A stretch of DNA of 64,000 nucleotides. Source: Bradyrhizobium sp. AZCC 2176. Lineage in GTDB: Bacteria > Pseudomonadota > Alphaproteobacteria > Rhizobiales > Xanthobacteraceae. Positions 45,769 to 55,421 of the stretch are shown piece by piece (within the stretch, counting starts at the first letter, position 1; each line of letters begins with the position of its first letter). The stretch is taken from positions 3,995,501-4,059,500 of the forward strand of contig NZ_JAZHRX010000001.1 of NCBI RefSeq assembly GCF_036924645.1, written 5' to 3'. The position numbers and the translations under genes were made by a program. Below the pieces are notes generated by a model. That model was given only the letters and a program-made list of their open reading frames with translations, was not told the origin of the DNA and did no database searches.

Positions 45769-48021
45769 ATGAATGCATGCTTGAAGACCGCGGGATGGCT
45801 CGGCGCCGCGCTGCCGATGCTCGCCGCGATGATCGATGTGACGCCGGCGCAAGCGCAGTCGTCCGCGCGAGAATTGCCGGCCGTCGTCGTCGACCAGCCC
45901 TCGCGTGCTCCGGCCGCGCGGTCGCGCCCTGCACCGAGACGGCAAGCCGCGTCGGCGGCGAGCCGTCGCGCGGCTCAGCGCGCGCAGACGCCTGATGCCG
46001 CGGCTGCGACCGGGGCGCGCGCGGAAACGGGAACCGGCCCGGTGCGCGGCTATCTCGCAGGCCAGAGCGGCACCGGCACCAAGACCGACACGCCGCTGCG
46101 CGAAACCCCGCAATCGATCACGGTGGTCACCGCCGATCGCGTCACCGACCAGGGCGCGCTCACCGTGCAGGAATCGCTGCGCTACGTGCCCGGCGTGTTC
46201 GCCGACGCCTATGGTCCGGATTCGCGCGGCGATTATCCGCGCGTTCGCGGCCAGGATCCCAACATCTATCTCGACGGCACCCGGATGGTGAACACCTTCA
46301 CCTTCAACGAATGGCGGCCCGAGCCCTATACGCTGGAGCGCATCGAGGTGCTGCGCGGCCCGGCCTCGGTTCTCTATGGCGACACCTCGACGGCAGGCCT
46401 CCTGAACCTGATCTCGAAGCGTCCGCAGGCGGAGGCCTTCAACGAGATTGGCGTGCAGTTCGGCAGCTTCAACCGCAAGCAAGTGCAGATGGACTCGACC
46501 GGCAAGCTGACCAAGGACGGCGAGTGGCTGTATCGCTTCATCGGCGTATTCCGCGACAGCGGCACACAGACCGATTACGTTCCGGACGATCGCATCGTGC
46601 TGGCGCCGTCGCTGACCTGGCGGCCGACCAACAACACCAGTTGGACCGTGCTCGGCACCTATCAGAAGGACACGACCGGCTCCTCCACCGCGTTCCTGCC
46701 GCATGAGGGCACGCTGTATCCCGGCCCCAACGGGCTTATTCCAGTACGGCGATTCGCCAGCGAGCCAGGCTTCGACAAATACCAGACCGAAACCGGCGCG
46801 GTCTCCAGCCTGTTCGAGCACAGCTTTGGCGACGGCCTGAAGATCCGGCAGAACATGCGCTATGCCCATGTCGAGGGCATCTACCGGACAATGTACCCGG
46901 ATTGGAGTACTAACCCGGCCGATCCGTTTCTCGATCCCGCCACGCGGCGCACCGTGGCGCGCTGGTTCTCGAGCCGGCAGACGACCAAGGATAGCTTTAC
47001 CTCTGATACCAACGCCGAACTGAAATTCGCGACCGGCGCGATCACCCACAAGGCGCTGTTCGGCGCCGACTATCGCGCCCTCGGCGAGCGCGCGTCGTCC
47101 TCCGGCGAGATCCGTGATCCCACGCCATTCGATCTGTATGCTCCCGTCTACAATGGCATCGTCGCGCCGCCGTTGTCGCCGGAGCCGGACCTGCGCCAAA
47201 GTCAGCTCGGGCTCTATGCGCAGGACCAGATGCGGCTCGGGCCGTGGCTGGCGGTCGTCGGCCTGCGCCAGGATTTCGTCAGCAATAATGTGCAGGGGGC
47301 GCCGGCGGAAGACACCAGGGCGACCACCGGCCGCGCGGGACTGATGTACGAATTGCCGTTCGGCCTGACGCCCTATGTCACCTATGCGCAATCGTTCACG
47401 CCGATTTTCGGCTCCCGCGTTTGCGTCGACGGCACCTGCAAGGCCCAGCAGGGCGAAATGGTCGAACTCGGCTTCAAGTATAATCCGATGCCGGGCACCG
47501 CGATTAACGGCGCGATCTTTGACACCATCGAGAAGAACCGGTTGGCGAGCGATCCTGGCGGCTCTCTGCTCTCGGTCCAGACTGGCAAGGTGCGAATTCG
47601 TGGCGCCGAGCTTGAGGTGATCACCCGTGTGACGTCGGACCTCGATCTGATCGGCGCCTATTCCTACCTCGATGCCAGGGTGGAAAGCGGCGACAATGCC
47701 GGCAAGCGTGTCGAAGTCGTTCCCGAACACCAGGCCTCGCTATGGGCGAAGTACCGGCTCACTGCGCTCGGTCTATCGGGCGTGACGATCGGCGGCGGCG
47801 TGCGCTATATCGGCGAGTCCTGGGACGGCGCCGACACCATCCGCACGCCTGACTACACGCTGTTCGATGCGATGATCCGCTACGAGACCGGGCCCTGGCG
47901 GTTTCAGGTCAACGCCAGCAACCTGGCCGACAAGCGCCATGTCACCACGTGCCTCGCCCGCGGCGACTGCTTCTTCGGCATCGGCCGCACCGTGCTCGGA
48001 AGCGCGACGTACAGGTTCTAA
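45769..48021 (+). CDS. TonB-dependent siderophore receptor
   Basis: 750 aa outer-membrane receptor. Signal peptide ends ITPAQAQ-like (DVTPAQAQS); a ~70-residue Ala/Arg-rich linker precedes the plug: LRETPQSITVVTADRVTDQG, ESLRYVPGVFADAYGP, LERIEVLRGPASVLYGDTST. The 22-strand barrel follows and ends with TYRF, a C-terminal Phe required for Bam insertion. FhuA/FoxA-like hydroxamate-type class by sequence. Two iron-box-like motifs lie upstream. No ABC uptake genes are adjacent. Confidence 0.9.
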   Translation: MNACLKTAGWLGAALPMLAAMIDVTPAQAQSSARELPAVVVDQPSRAPAARSRPAPRRQAASAASRRAAQRAQTPDAAAATGARAETGTGPVRGYLAGQSGTGTKTDTPLRETPQSITVVTADRVTDQGALTVQESLRYVPGVFADAYGPDSRGDYPRVRGQDPNIYLDGTRMVNTFTFNEWRPEPYTLERIEVLRGPASVLYGDTSTAGLLNLISKRPQAEAFNEIGVQFGSFNRKQVQMDSTGKLTKDGEWLYRFIGVFRDSGTQTDYVPDDRIVLAPSLTWRPTNNTSWTVLGTYQKDTTGSSTAFLPHEGTLYPGPNGLIPVRRFASEPGFDKYQTETGAVSSLFEHSFGDGLKIRQNMRYAHVEGIYRTMYPDWSTNPADPFLDPATRRTVARWFSSRQTTKDSFTSDTNAELKFATGAITHKALFGADYRALGERASSSGEIRDPTPFDLYAPVYNGIVAPPLSPEPDLRQSQLGLYAQDQMRLGPWLAVVGLRQDFVSNNVQGAPAEDTRATTGRAGLMYELPFGLTPYVTYAQSFTPIFGSRVCVDGTCKAQQGEMVELGFKYNPMPGTAINGAIFDTIEKNRLASDPGGSLLSVQTGKVRIRGAELEVITRVTSDLDLIGAYSYLDARVESGDNAGKRVEVVPEHQASLWAKYRLTALGLSGVTIGGGVRYIGESWDGADTIRTPDYTLFDAMIRYETGPWRFQVNASNLADKRHVTTCLARGDCFFGIGRTVLGSATYRF

Positions 48022-48052
48022 TTTAGGACATGATGCGAAAAGGGGGCCGGTC

Positions 48053-48695
48053 TTACGCCGCCTTCGCCCGGTACGTCTGCAAAAATATCCGCGTCGCGCT
48101 GTCGACCACACGCGCGATGCGCTCCGCCGATGGCGCCGGCTCCGCCTGAAACACGAACGGCAGAAACAGCGTCGCCTGGCACATTTGCAGGAATTGCGCG
48201 GCCGCGAGGTGGCAGTCGTCGATCGCAAGATCGTCCGGCCCGATCCGGGCCTGTAGATAATCGGCGAGACGGTTGATCGTCTTCGCCAGCACGTTCTCGT
48301 AGAACCGGCGGCCGACCTCCGGCATCCGCTCCGCGATCGCCATCACCGTACGGATCGACGATCCGCCGCCGGGCCGGCATATCGAACCGATATAGGTCTG
48401 GCCGAATTCCCGCAGCGTGGTTTCGACATCGCGTTTGGGATCGAGATCGTAGGCGATCTTGCCCTTTTCGAGCGCTTCGTCCTCGACGATGGCTCCGAAC
48501 AGCGCGGCTCTTGTCGGCGAAGTAGACGTAGAGCGTACCTTTGGAAACACCGGCGGCGCGCGCGATCTCGTTCATGCTGGCCCCATCAAAGCCCAGATCC
48601 ATGAACACCTTTCGCGCACCGTCCAAAATCTGGCGGCGCTTCGAACTATCCTCCTCGCCAAAGGGATGAGTGGTGTTTGATATGGGTGCAACCAT
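48053..48695 (-). pseudogene. Frameshifted TetR-family regulator
   Basis: A TetR gene whose two parts are in different frames. The start (48695) encodes RRQILDGARKVFMDLGFDGA, then SMNEIARAAGVSKGTLYVYF-ADKS. At about 48506 an extra base changes frame; the other frame continues ALFGAIVEDEALEKGKIAYD to RAKAA at 48053. Restoring one base would give ~213 aa of ordinary length. It may be a recent mutation or a sequencing error. It faces the EmrAB-like pump and its presumed operator. Confidence 0.85.
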
Positions 48696-48780
48696 TGGTT
48701 TATCTTCTCGCGCAACAATTCAACCCGGGATATGACGGGAAGCTTTTCTCGCGCTATGGTCGGTATGGCAGCAATATAGC

Positions 48781-48801
48781 TTGACCGAACCGTTCGGTCA
48801 A
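48781..48801. promoter_or_regulatory. TetR-type operator, 21-base palindrome
   Basis: Arms TTGACCGAAC and GTTCGGTCAA around a single C, a perfect palindrome of the AcrR/EmrR-like GACCGAAC class. It sits between the broken TetR gene and the HlyD gene and may overlap a TTGACC -35 box. Confidence 0.85.
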
Positions 48802-48897
48802 TGATACTTTTTAGATCGATACGCCAAGGCGGCCGGTTTCCATGCCGGTTTTCTCGGCCTCACGTGCATCGTGGCATTTTGGAACGGGGAGGCCGGC

Positions 48898-50196
48898 ATG
48901 GCCGCAGCGAGAGACCAGGCCGCACGCATCGTTCGCGAATCGGCGAACGATGAAGCCGCGCCCGAGGCCGATGCGCAGCTTGCGGACCAGTTGCGGACCC
49001 ACGTCGCGGAAGAAACCAGGCGCCACCCGGCCGAGGCGCCCGGCGGTCCCGAAGCCGAACGGCCGGGCGTGCCATCCGCTGCCACCGCCGATGCCGCGGC
49101 GGCGAAGCCGGCCAAACGCAAATTCATCATGATGGGGGCGCTCGCACTGCTCGCGCTGGCCGCGATCGGTTACGGCGCCTACTTCGTCCTGGTCGGGCGC
49201 TTCTATGTCTCGACCGACGATGCCTACGTTCGCGCCAACAACACCATGCTCGGCGCCCGCGTCGCGGGCCATGTCGCGGCAATCCTGCCGCGCGACAATT
49301 CGATCGTTCGTGCCGGCGACGTCATCTTCAGGATCGATGACGGCGACTATCGCATCGCGGTGGACGCCGCGCGCAGCAAAATCGCGACCCAGCAGGCCAC
49401 CATCGATCGCATCGGCCGCCAGGTCACGGCGCTCGAAAGCGCCGTTGAGCAGACCAGGGCGCAGCTCACGTCCGCGGAGGCGGCGCTGAAGCGCGCCGGT
49501 CTCGACTTCGATCGCCAGCAGACGCTGAGCACCAAGGGTTTTGCCTCGCGCGCCGCCTTCGAGGTTTCAGAGGCCAGCCGCGATCAGGGCATTGCGGCGG
49601 TCAGGTCGGCCCAAGCGGCTTATGACGCCGCGCGCGACAATGTCGAGGTGACGAAAGCGCAGCAGGCGGAGGCCCGCGCGCAGCTTGCGGAATTGCAGAC
49701 CCAGCTTGCCAAGGCGGAGCGCGACCTTGCCTTCACCTCGGTGCGCGCGCCGGTCGACGGCACCTTCTCCAACCGCCTCGTCAATACCGGCGACTTCATC
49801 CAGGCCGGGCAGCGGCTTGCCAACGTGGTGCCGCTCAACGACGTCTTCATCGACGCCAACTATAAAGAGACCCAACTCAAGCGCATCCGCCCCGGCCAGC
49901 CCGTGAAGATTTCGGTCGACGCCTATGGCCACCGCAAGTTCGCCGGTGTCGTCGACAGCATTTCGCCGGCGGCGGGATCGGTGTTCACGCTGCTGCCGCC
50001 GGACAATGCCACCGGCAATTTCACCAAGGTCGTGCAGCGGCTGCCGGTTCGCATTCGCGTGCCGAAGGACGTCGCCAAGCAGAACCTCCTGCGCGCCGGC
50101 ATGTCGGTCTATGCCACCGTCGACACCCGCGAGGGCGCGGCCGACGCGGATAGCGAGGCCGACCTCGACGCGCCCGGGATGGTTCAACCGCAGTAA
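48898..50196 (+). CDS. EmrA-type membrane fusion protein (HlyD family)
   Basis: 432 aa periplasmic adaptor. One transmembrane helix ~55-80 (FIMMGALALLALAAIGYGAY), lipoyl half-motifs TDDAYVRANNTMLGARVAGH and RAPVDGTFSNRLVNTGDFIQ, and a long helical hairpin (IATQQATIDRIGRQVTALES to AELQTQLAKAERDL). Partner of the MFS pump gene 49 bases downstream. Start ATG at 48898 has GGGGAGG; GTG at 48871 is an alternative. The cytosolic N-terminus is long and Ala/Glu-rich. Confidence 0.9.
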   Translation: MAAARDQAARIVRESANDEAAPEADAQLADQLRTHVAEETRRHPAEAPGGPEAERPGVPSAATADAAAAKPAKRKFIMMGALALLALAAIGYGAYFVLVGRFYVSTDDAYVRANNTMLGARVAGHVAAILPRDNSIVRAGDVIFRIDDGDYRIAVDAARSKIATQQATIDRIGRQVTALESAVEQTRAQLTSAEAALKRAGLDFDRQQTLSTKGFASRAAFEVSEASRDQGIAAVRSAQAAYDAARDNVEVTKAQQAEARAQLAELQTQLAKAERDLAFTSVRAPVDGTFSNRLVNTGDFIQAGQRLANVVPLNDVFIDANYKETQLKRIRPGQPVKISVDAYGHRKFAGVVDSISPAAGSVFTLLPPDNATGNFTKVVQRLPVRIRVPKDVAKQNLLRAGMSVYATVDTREGAADADSEADLDAPGMVQPQ

Positions 50197-50245
50197 TTTT
50201 TCTGAAGCCCCCGGGTGAAAGCCCGGTGCCTGTGCCGAGCTGATC

Positions 50246-51835
50246 ATGGCCGACGCCACCGCCGCATCGCCTTCCGCGATGAATGCCGCGAACGACGCCC
50301 TCGAGCGCATTCCGCCGCGGCGGCTGTTTGCGTTCCTGATCATGGTGTTCGGGATGTTCATGTCGATCCTGGACATCCAGGTCGTCTCGGCGTCGCTGCA
50401 GCAGATTCAGGCCGGCCTTTCGGCGAGCTCCAGCGAAGTTTCGTGGGTGCAGACTTCGTACCTGATCGCCGAAGTGATCGCGATTCCGCTTTCCGGCTTC
50501 CTGTCGCGCGCGTTCGGCACCCGCCTGTTGTTTGCGATTTCCGCCTCCGGCTTCACCGTCGCAAGCTTGTTCTGCGGCTTTGCCTCGACCATCGAGCAGA
50601 TGATCCTGTGGCGCGCGATCCAGGGATTTCTGGGCGCGGGCATGATCCCCACCGTGTTCGCATCCGCCTACACGGTGTTTCCGCGCTCGAAATTCCACAT
50701 CGTCGGCCCCATCATCGGGCTGGTTGCGACGCTGGCGCCGACCATCGGGCCGACGGTCGGCGGATTCATCACCGACATGATGTCGTGGCACTGGCTGTTC
50801 TTCATCAACGTCGTTCCCGGCATCGGCATCACCATCGGCGTGCTGGCGCTGGTCGATTTCGACCGGCCGAACTTTGCCCTGCTCGAGCATTTCGACTGGT
50901 GGGGCCTGCTGTTCATGGCGGGCTTCCTCGGCACGCTCGAATATGTGCTGGAAGAGGGACCGCAGTCGCAATGGCTGGAGGACACCTCGGTCGCGGTCTG
51001 CGCGGCGATCTGCGCGGTATCGGCGATCGCCTTTTTCTGGCGCGTGCTCACCGCGCGCGAGCCGATCGTCGACCTCAGAACCTTTACAGACCGCAATTTC
51101 AGCGTCGGTTGCCTGATCTCGTTCTGCGTCGGCATCGGTCTTTATGGCCTCACCTACATGTATCCGCGCTATCTCGCCGAAGTGCGCGGCTACAGCCCGT
51201 TGATGATTGGTGAGACGATGTTCGTCTCCGGCATCACCATGTTCCTGGCCGCGCCGCTCGTCGGACGGCTGATGGTGAAATACGATATGCGCTATTTGAT
51301 CGCGATCGGCCTCGTGCTGTTTGCGCTCGGCTCCTACCAGATGACGTGGATCACGAAGGAATATGATTTCTACGAATTGCTGCTGCCGCAGATCCTGCGC
51401 GGCTCCGGCATGATACTCGTGATTGTGCCGACCAACACGACCGCGCTCGGCACGCTGGCGCCGGAGCGGGTGAAGAACGCCTCCGGCCTGTTCAACCTGA
51501 CGCGCAATCTCGGCGGCGCGATGGGGCTGGCCGTCATCAACCAGGTGCTGAACGAACGCACCGACCTTCACATCTCGCGCCTGCACGACCGCGTCACCTG
51601 GGGCAATGCCACCGCGGTCGAGACGCTCAACATGTTGACCCAGCGCCTGCAGGGCATGGGCGATTCGGCGCTGATGGCGATGAAGCAATTGTCGCAGATC
51701 GTGCACCGCCAGGCCGTGGTGATGGGCTATGGCGACGCCTTCTTCATGCTGGCCGTGTTCTATTTCGGCCTCAGCCTGCTCGTGCTGGTCCTGAAAAAGC
51801 CGTCTGCGACAGTGGTCGGCGACGACGCGCATTAG
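50246..51835 (+). CDS. EmrB-type MFS multidrug pump (DHA2)
   Basis: 529 aa, about 14 transmembrane helices, drug:H+ antiporter family 2. Motif A/C-type sequences: VSASLQQIQAGLSASSSEVS, WVQTSYLIAEVIAIPLSGFL, RAIQGFLGAGMIPTVFASAY, APTIGPTVGGFITDMMSWHW. Works with the preceding adaptor and an outer-membrane channel to export hydrophobic compounds. In one operon; regulator is probably the frameshifted TetR upstream. Confidence 0.92.
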   Translation: MADATAASPSAMNAANDALERIPPRRLFAFLIMVFGMFMSILDIQVVSASLQQIQAGLSASSSEVSWVQTSYLIAEVIAIPLSGFLSRAFGTRLLFAISASGFTVASLFCGFASTIEQMILWRAIQGFLGAGMIPTVFASAYTVFPRSKFHIVGPIIGLVATLAPTIGPTVGGFITDMMSWHWLFFINVVPGIGITIGVLALVDFDRPNFALLEHFDWWGLLFMAGFLGTLEYVLEEGPQSQWLEDTSVAVCAAICAVSAIAFFWRVLTAREPIVDLRTFTDRNFSVGCLISFCVGIGLYGLTYMYPRYLAEVRGYSPLMIGETMFVSGITMFLAAPLVGRLMVKYDMRYLIAIGLVLFALGSYQMTWITKEYDFYELLLPQILRGSGMILVIVPTNTTALGTLAPERVKNASGLFNLTRNLGGAMGLAVINQVLNERTDLHISRLHDRVTWGNATAVETLNMLTQRLQGMGDSALMAMKQLSQIVHRQAVVMGYGDAFFMLAVFYFGLSLLVLVLKKPSATVVGDDAH

Positions 51836-51870
51836 CGAGCGTGGCAATACGCGATCACGCTGATGTCATG

Positions 51871-51899
51871 TTGCAAATCACCCGCGACGCATTTATAAG
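51871..51899 (+). promoter_or_regulatory. Candidate sigma-70 promoter
   Basis: TTGCAA (51871-51876), 17-base spacer, TATAAG (51894-51899), about 34 bases upstream of the small ORF. The best promoter match in the region. Confidence 0.6.
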
Positions 51900-51932
51900 C
51901 AGCGCATTGTCGCTCGAACCGGGGAGATTTGC

Positions 51933-52004
51933 ATGATGTCGATGTATTCGCAGATCGCACCCTCGCGTCCGATGCCCGTGCTGGATTTTCGGTCGCTTGG
52001 CTGA
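51933..52004 (+). CDS. Possible 23-aa leader peptide
   Basis: MMSMYSQIAPSRPMPVLDF followed by RSLG and TGA. GGGGAG lies 7 bases upstream, downstream of a good promoter. It might be an upstream leader ORF for the ABC exporter, or chance. Confidence 0.4.
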   Translation: MMSMYSQIAPSRPMPVLDFRSLG

Positions 52005-52164
52005 CCGCGATCACTACCAGCCCTGATCGGGCCTGACGTCCCGATCTCTAAGCTTCCCAACGACTTATCGATATTTTTCCAACGACGCGTGCGTTCGGCT
52101 TCCAGCCGCCCGCGCGTCCATTCAGATGGAGCCGGCGTTTGCGTGAGCGCAGCCGGATGACGCC

Positions 52165-53967
52165 ATGACCGCTCTTAAAGACAAGCGTCCCGCCGCGATC
52201 CGCGTGGTGATCCCGTTCGTGTTCCGCCACTGGCTGCAACAGCCCGGCCGCGCCGCTGTCGTTGCCGGCGGCCTGCTCGGCGCGACCGCGGCCGACCTGT
52301 TCATGCCGGTCTTCTCCGGCCGTCTGGTCGATGCGCTGACGCTGGGCACGTCTGACCCGGCGGCGCGGCAGGCGGCGTTCGCAGCCTTCGGCGGAATCGT
52401 GGCGCTCGGCCTGATGTCGATGGTCCTGCGGCTGACCGGCCTGCAGGCGATCGTGCCGTTCACGCTGAAGACGATGTCCGACGTGTCGCGCGACGCGTTC
52501 GCGCGCGTGCAGCGCTTCTCCACCGACTGGCACGCCAATTCATTTGCCGGCTCGACCGTGCGCAAGATTACGCGCGGCATGTGGGCGCTCGACCTGCTCA
52601 ACGACACCATCCTGATGGCGCTGGCGCCCTCGCTGCTGGTGCTGCTGGGCTCGATGATCCTGCTCGGGCTGCACTGGCCCGTGCTCGGCGCGGTCATCGC
52701 GGTGGGCACGGTGGTCTACGTGTCGATGACGCTGGCGTTCTCGGTCAACTACATCGCGCCTGCCGCGCGCGTCTCCAATGCCTGGGACACCAAGGTTGGC
52801 GGCACGCTGGCGGATGCCCTGACCTGCAACGCGGTGGTGAAATCGTTCGGCGCGGAAGCGCGCGAGGATGCGCGGCTGGCCGGCGTCGTCGGCCGGTGGC
52901 GCACGCGCGTGCGGCGGACGTGGTATCGCTACAATTACACGTCGACAGCACAGCTCGCTGTGTTGTTGTGCTTTCGCGCGTCGGTGATCGGCGGCGCAAT
53001 CCTGCTGTGGATCGCCGGCCGCGCCACGCCGGGTGACGTCACCTATGTGCTGACCAGCTACTACATCATCCACGCGTACCTGCGCGATGTCGGCATGCAC
53101 ATCAACAATCTGCAGCGTTCGGTGAACGACATGGAGGAACTCGTCGCGATCCATGGCGAGCCGATCGGCATTGCCGATGCGTCAGATGCGAAGCCGATCG
53201 ATATCCAGGGCGGCCGCATCGTCTTCGACGACGTGACGTTCCATTATGGCGGACATCGCGAGCCTCTGTATGACGGCCTGTCGGTGGAGATCCGCGCCGG
53301 CGAGCGGGTTGGCCTGGTCGGCCGTTCCGGCTCCGGCAAGACCACCTTCGTCAAGCTGGTGCAGCGGCTCTACGACGTCAGCGGCGGCAAGATCCTGATC
53401 GACGGTCAGGACATCGCGCAGGCGACGCAGGATTCGCTGCGCAGCCAGATTGCGATCGTGCAGCAGGAGCCGATCCTGTTTCACCGCACGCTGGCCGAGA
53501 ACATCGCCTATGGCCGGCCGGGCGCCAGCATGAGTGCGATCGAGCAGGCGGCGCGGCTCGCCAACGCGCATGACTTCATCCTGCGGCTGCCGAAAGGCTA
53601 CGGCACGCTGGTCGGCGAACGCGGCGTCAAGCTGTCGGGCGGTGAGCGGCAGCGCGTCGCGCTGGCGCGCGCGTTCCTGGCGGACGCGCCGGTGCTGATC
53701 CTGGACGAGGCGACCTCGAGCCTCGATTCGGAATCGGAAGGCCTGATCCAGCAGGCGATGGAGCGGCTGATGAAAGGGCGCACCTCGATCGTGATCGCGC
53801 ACCGGCTGTCGACGGTACGCAGCCTCGACCGCATCCTGGTGTTCGATCGCGGCAAGATCGTCGAGCAGGGCACGCATGCGATGCTGACGGCGCGTCCCGG
53901 CGGCGTCTATCGCGGCCTGTTCGAGTTGCAGGCAACCGAGTTCGGTCGCGTCTCGGCGGCGGAATGA
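52165..53967 (+). CDS. ABC exporter, fused membrane and ATPase domains
   Basis: 600 aa half-transporter. Six transmembrane helices in 1-320, then the ATPase domain: Walker A GRSGSGKTT (around 390), Q-loop QQEP, signature LSGGERQRVALARA, Walker B VLILDEATSSLD, H-loop IAHRLSTV. Probably homodimeric. The substrate (lipid, drug or peptide) cannot be told from sequence. Just downstream of the EmrAB-like operon but with its own promoter. Confidence 0.92.
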   Translation: MTALKDKRPAAIRVVIPFVFRHWLQQPGRAAVVAGGLLGATAADLFMPVFSGRLVDALTLGTSDPAARQAAFAAFGGIVALGLMSMVLRLTGLQAIVPFTLKTMSDVSRDAFARVQRFSTDWHANSFAGSTVRKITRGMWALDLLNDTILMALAPSLLVLLGSMILLGLHWPVLGAVIAVGTVVYVSMTLAFSVNYIAPAARVSNAWDTKVGGTLADALTCNAVVKSFGAEAREDARLAGVVGRWRTRVRRTWYRYNYTSTAQLAVLLCFRASVIGGAILLWIAGRATPGDVTYVLTSYYIIHAYLRDVGMHINNLQRSVNDMEELVAIHGEPIGIADASDAKPIDIQGGRIVFDDVTFHYGGHREPLYDGLSVEIRAGERVGLVGRSGSGKTTFVKLVQRLYDVSGGKILIDGQDIAQATQDSLRSQIAIVQQEPILFHRTLAENIAYGRPGASMSAIEQAARLANAHDFILRLPKGYGTLVGERGVKLSGGERQRVALARAFLADAPVLILDEATSSLDSESEGLIQQAMERLMKGRTSIVIAHRLSTVRSLDRILVFDRGKIVEQGTHAMLTARPGGVYRGLFELQATEFGRVSAAE

Positions 53968-54033
53968 GCTTGCGCATTCTTGCTAACCCCATCGATAGCG
54001 GAATATATTTCGGCCGTCGATGGGGCGTATGCG

Positions 54034-54435
54034 ATGCGCTGGTTTGGAAAAGAGCGGAAGCCGGACGTCTGGGAAACGGCGGACTTTCAACCGGCCGGGG
54101 ACATCGAAGCGGCGCACGCCATCCGCGACATTTGCACGTCGGCCGCGGCGATCGTCGAACATATGGCGAGCGTTCGCGGCCACAAGTCGGAACAGGAGCG
54201 AGCCTCCGGCGCCGAGCGATACCAGGCCGCCATCAAATGCGCGCTCGAGATCGCACAGAAAATATCCGACGATGCCATGCGTGATGTTGCGGTCAGCCAG
54301 ATCATCAGTTTATGCATCGAGGTGAATCACCTGAAGACGGCCCGGGTGCTGCTTCGGGCCATTCATTTGGACAAGATGCGAGCCGAACTGGTTGCGGAAT
54401 ATCCGGCGCTGATCGATCAGGACGCAGCCAACTGA
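54034..54435 (+). CDS. Conserved hypothetical helical protein, 133 aa
   Basis: Mostly helical, no signal peptide. Begins MRWFGKERKPDVWETADFQP. Helices such as ALEIAQKISDDAMRDVAVSQ and VNHLKTARVLLRAIHLDKMR suggest a TPR-like or four-helix fold. A longer frame starting TTG at 53980 is weaker. Convergent with the EamA gene, overlapping its end by 19 bases. Confidence 0.6.
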   Translation: MRWFGKERKPDVWETADFQPAGDIEAAHAIRDICTSAAAIVEHMASVRGHKSEQERASGAERYQAAIKCALEIAQKISDDAMRDVAVSQIISLCIEVNHLKTARVLLRAIHLDKMRAELVAEYPALIDQDAAN

Positions 54436-55349
54436 GGCGGCTCGCGATCGCGTTGCGGCAGCGACGGCGCGGCCTTGGTGCGCGTGCGTGTCGAGATCGC
54501 AACCGTCACCACCACGGCGGTGGCGAACAGCAGGATTTGCAGCGTGATGGTCTCGTCATTGAAGAATGCCGCGAGCGCGAAGGTTACGAAGGGTTGCAGC
54601 AATTGTATCTGCGACACCCGCGCGATGCCGCCCATCGCGAGCCCGGCGTTCCATGCGAAGAAGCCGATCCATTGCGAGAACAGCGCGACATAGAGCAGGC
54701 CGAGCCACGGCTTCAGCGCGATGTGGCTGATGTCGGCAGGCATGGTCAGCGCGGCCGCGGGGATCGAGAGCGGCAGCGCGATGACCAGCACCCAGCTTAT
54801 CACCTCCCAGCCCGGCATCTGCGACGTCAGCCGGCCGGAGAATGCGTAGCCGACCGCGGCCACAGTGACGGACGCGAACAGAAACAGGTCGCCGGCCGCG
54901 AGCGCGCCGCCGCCTTGACGCAGTGCAAACATGATCACCAGCGCGGCACCGGCGACGGAAGCAATCCAGAACAGCGGCTTCGGCCGTTCATGGGTGATGG
55001 CAACGGCGACGAGTGCGGTGGCGATCGGCAGCACGCCCAGCACCACGCCGCCATGCGACGCGTCGACCCGCTGCATCCCGAGCGACATCAGAAGCGGAAA
55101 CAGGATGGCGACGCAGAGCATGGCGATCACGAGTTGCGGCCACAGCGCACGGGGCGGCAGCGGGCGGCGCAATGCGAGGAGGAGCACCAGCGAGCATAGC
55201 CCGGCGATCGCGGTGCGCAGCGATGTCAGTGCAATCGGATCAATTTCCGCGACCGCAATCCGCGTCGCCGGCAGCGTGCCGCCGAAGGTCGCCATGCCGA
55301 CAAAACCCAGCAGCAGACCGAGACGTTCGCGCGACGAAGGAGAGGACAT
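54417..55349 (-). CDS. EamA/DMT-family transporter
   Basis: 310 aa, ten transmembrane helices in two EamA repeats. Start GLLLGFVGMATFGGTLPATR; second repeat begins LFLFASVTVAAVGYAFSGRL and SQWIGFFAWNAGLAMGGIAR. Exporter of metabolites or drugs; substrate unknown. C-terminal basic tail. Its 3' end overlaps the convergent hypothetical gene. Confidence 0.88.
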   Translation of the reverse strand: MSSPSSRERLGLLLGFVGMATFGGTLPATRIAVAEIDPIALTSLRTAIAGLCSLVLLLALRRPLPPRALWPQLVIAMLCVAILFPLLMSLGMQRVDASHGGVVLGVLPIATALVAVAITHERPKPLFWIASVAGAALVIMFALRQGGGALAAGDLFLFASVTVAAVGYAFSGRLTSQMPGWEVISWVLVIALPLSIPAAALTMPADISHIALKPWLGLLYVALFSQWIGFFAWNAGLAMGGIARVSQIQLLQPFVTFALAAFFNDETITLQILLFATAVVVTVAISTRTRTKAAPSLPQRDREPPQLAAS

Positions 55350-55421
55350 GATGCGATTGGTTAGCTGCTTTGCTTGCCAGCGTACAGCAATCTACTCGGT
55401 GCACATGGCGGCTATGCGCTG

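Larger units (their letters stand above)
51836..52164. other. Leader region of the ABC exporter
   Basis: Holds a good sigma-70-like promoter (51871-51899), a 23-codon ORF (51933-52004) and then ~160 bases of leader before the exporter ATG. No terminator hairpin found. Confidence 0.5.

Noticed and set aside
45673..47730. 685-aa minus-strand ORF over the TonB receptor
   Set aside because: Antisense shadow; the receptor frame has signal peptide, plug and barrel.
50021..51847. 608-aa minus-strand ORF over the MFS pump
   Set aside because: Antisense frame rich in Arg, His and Asp without domain features.
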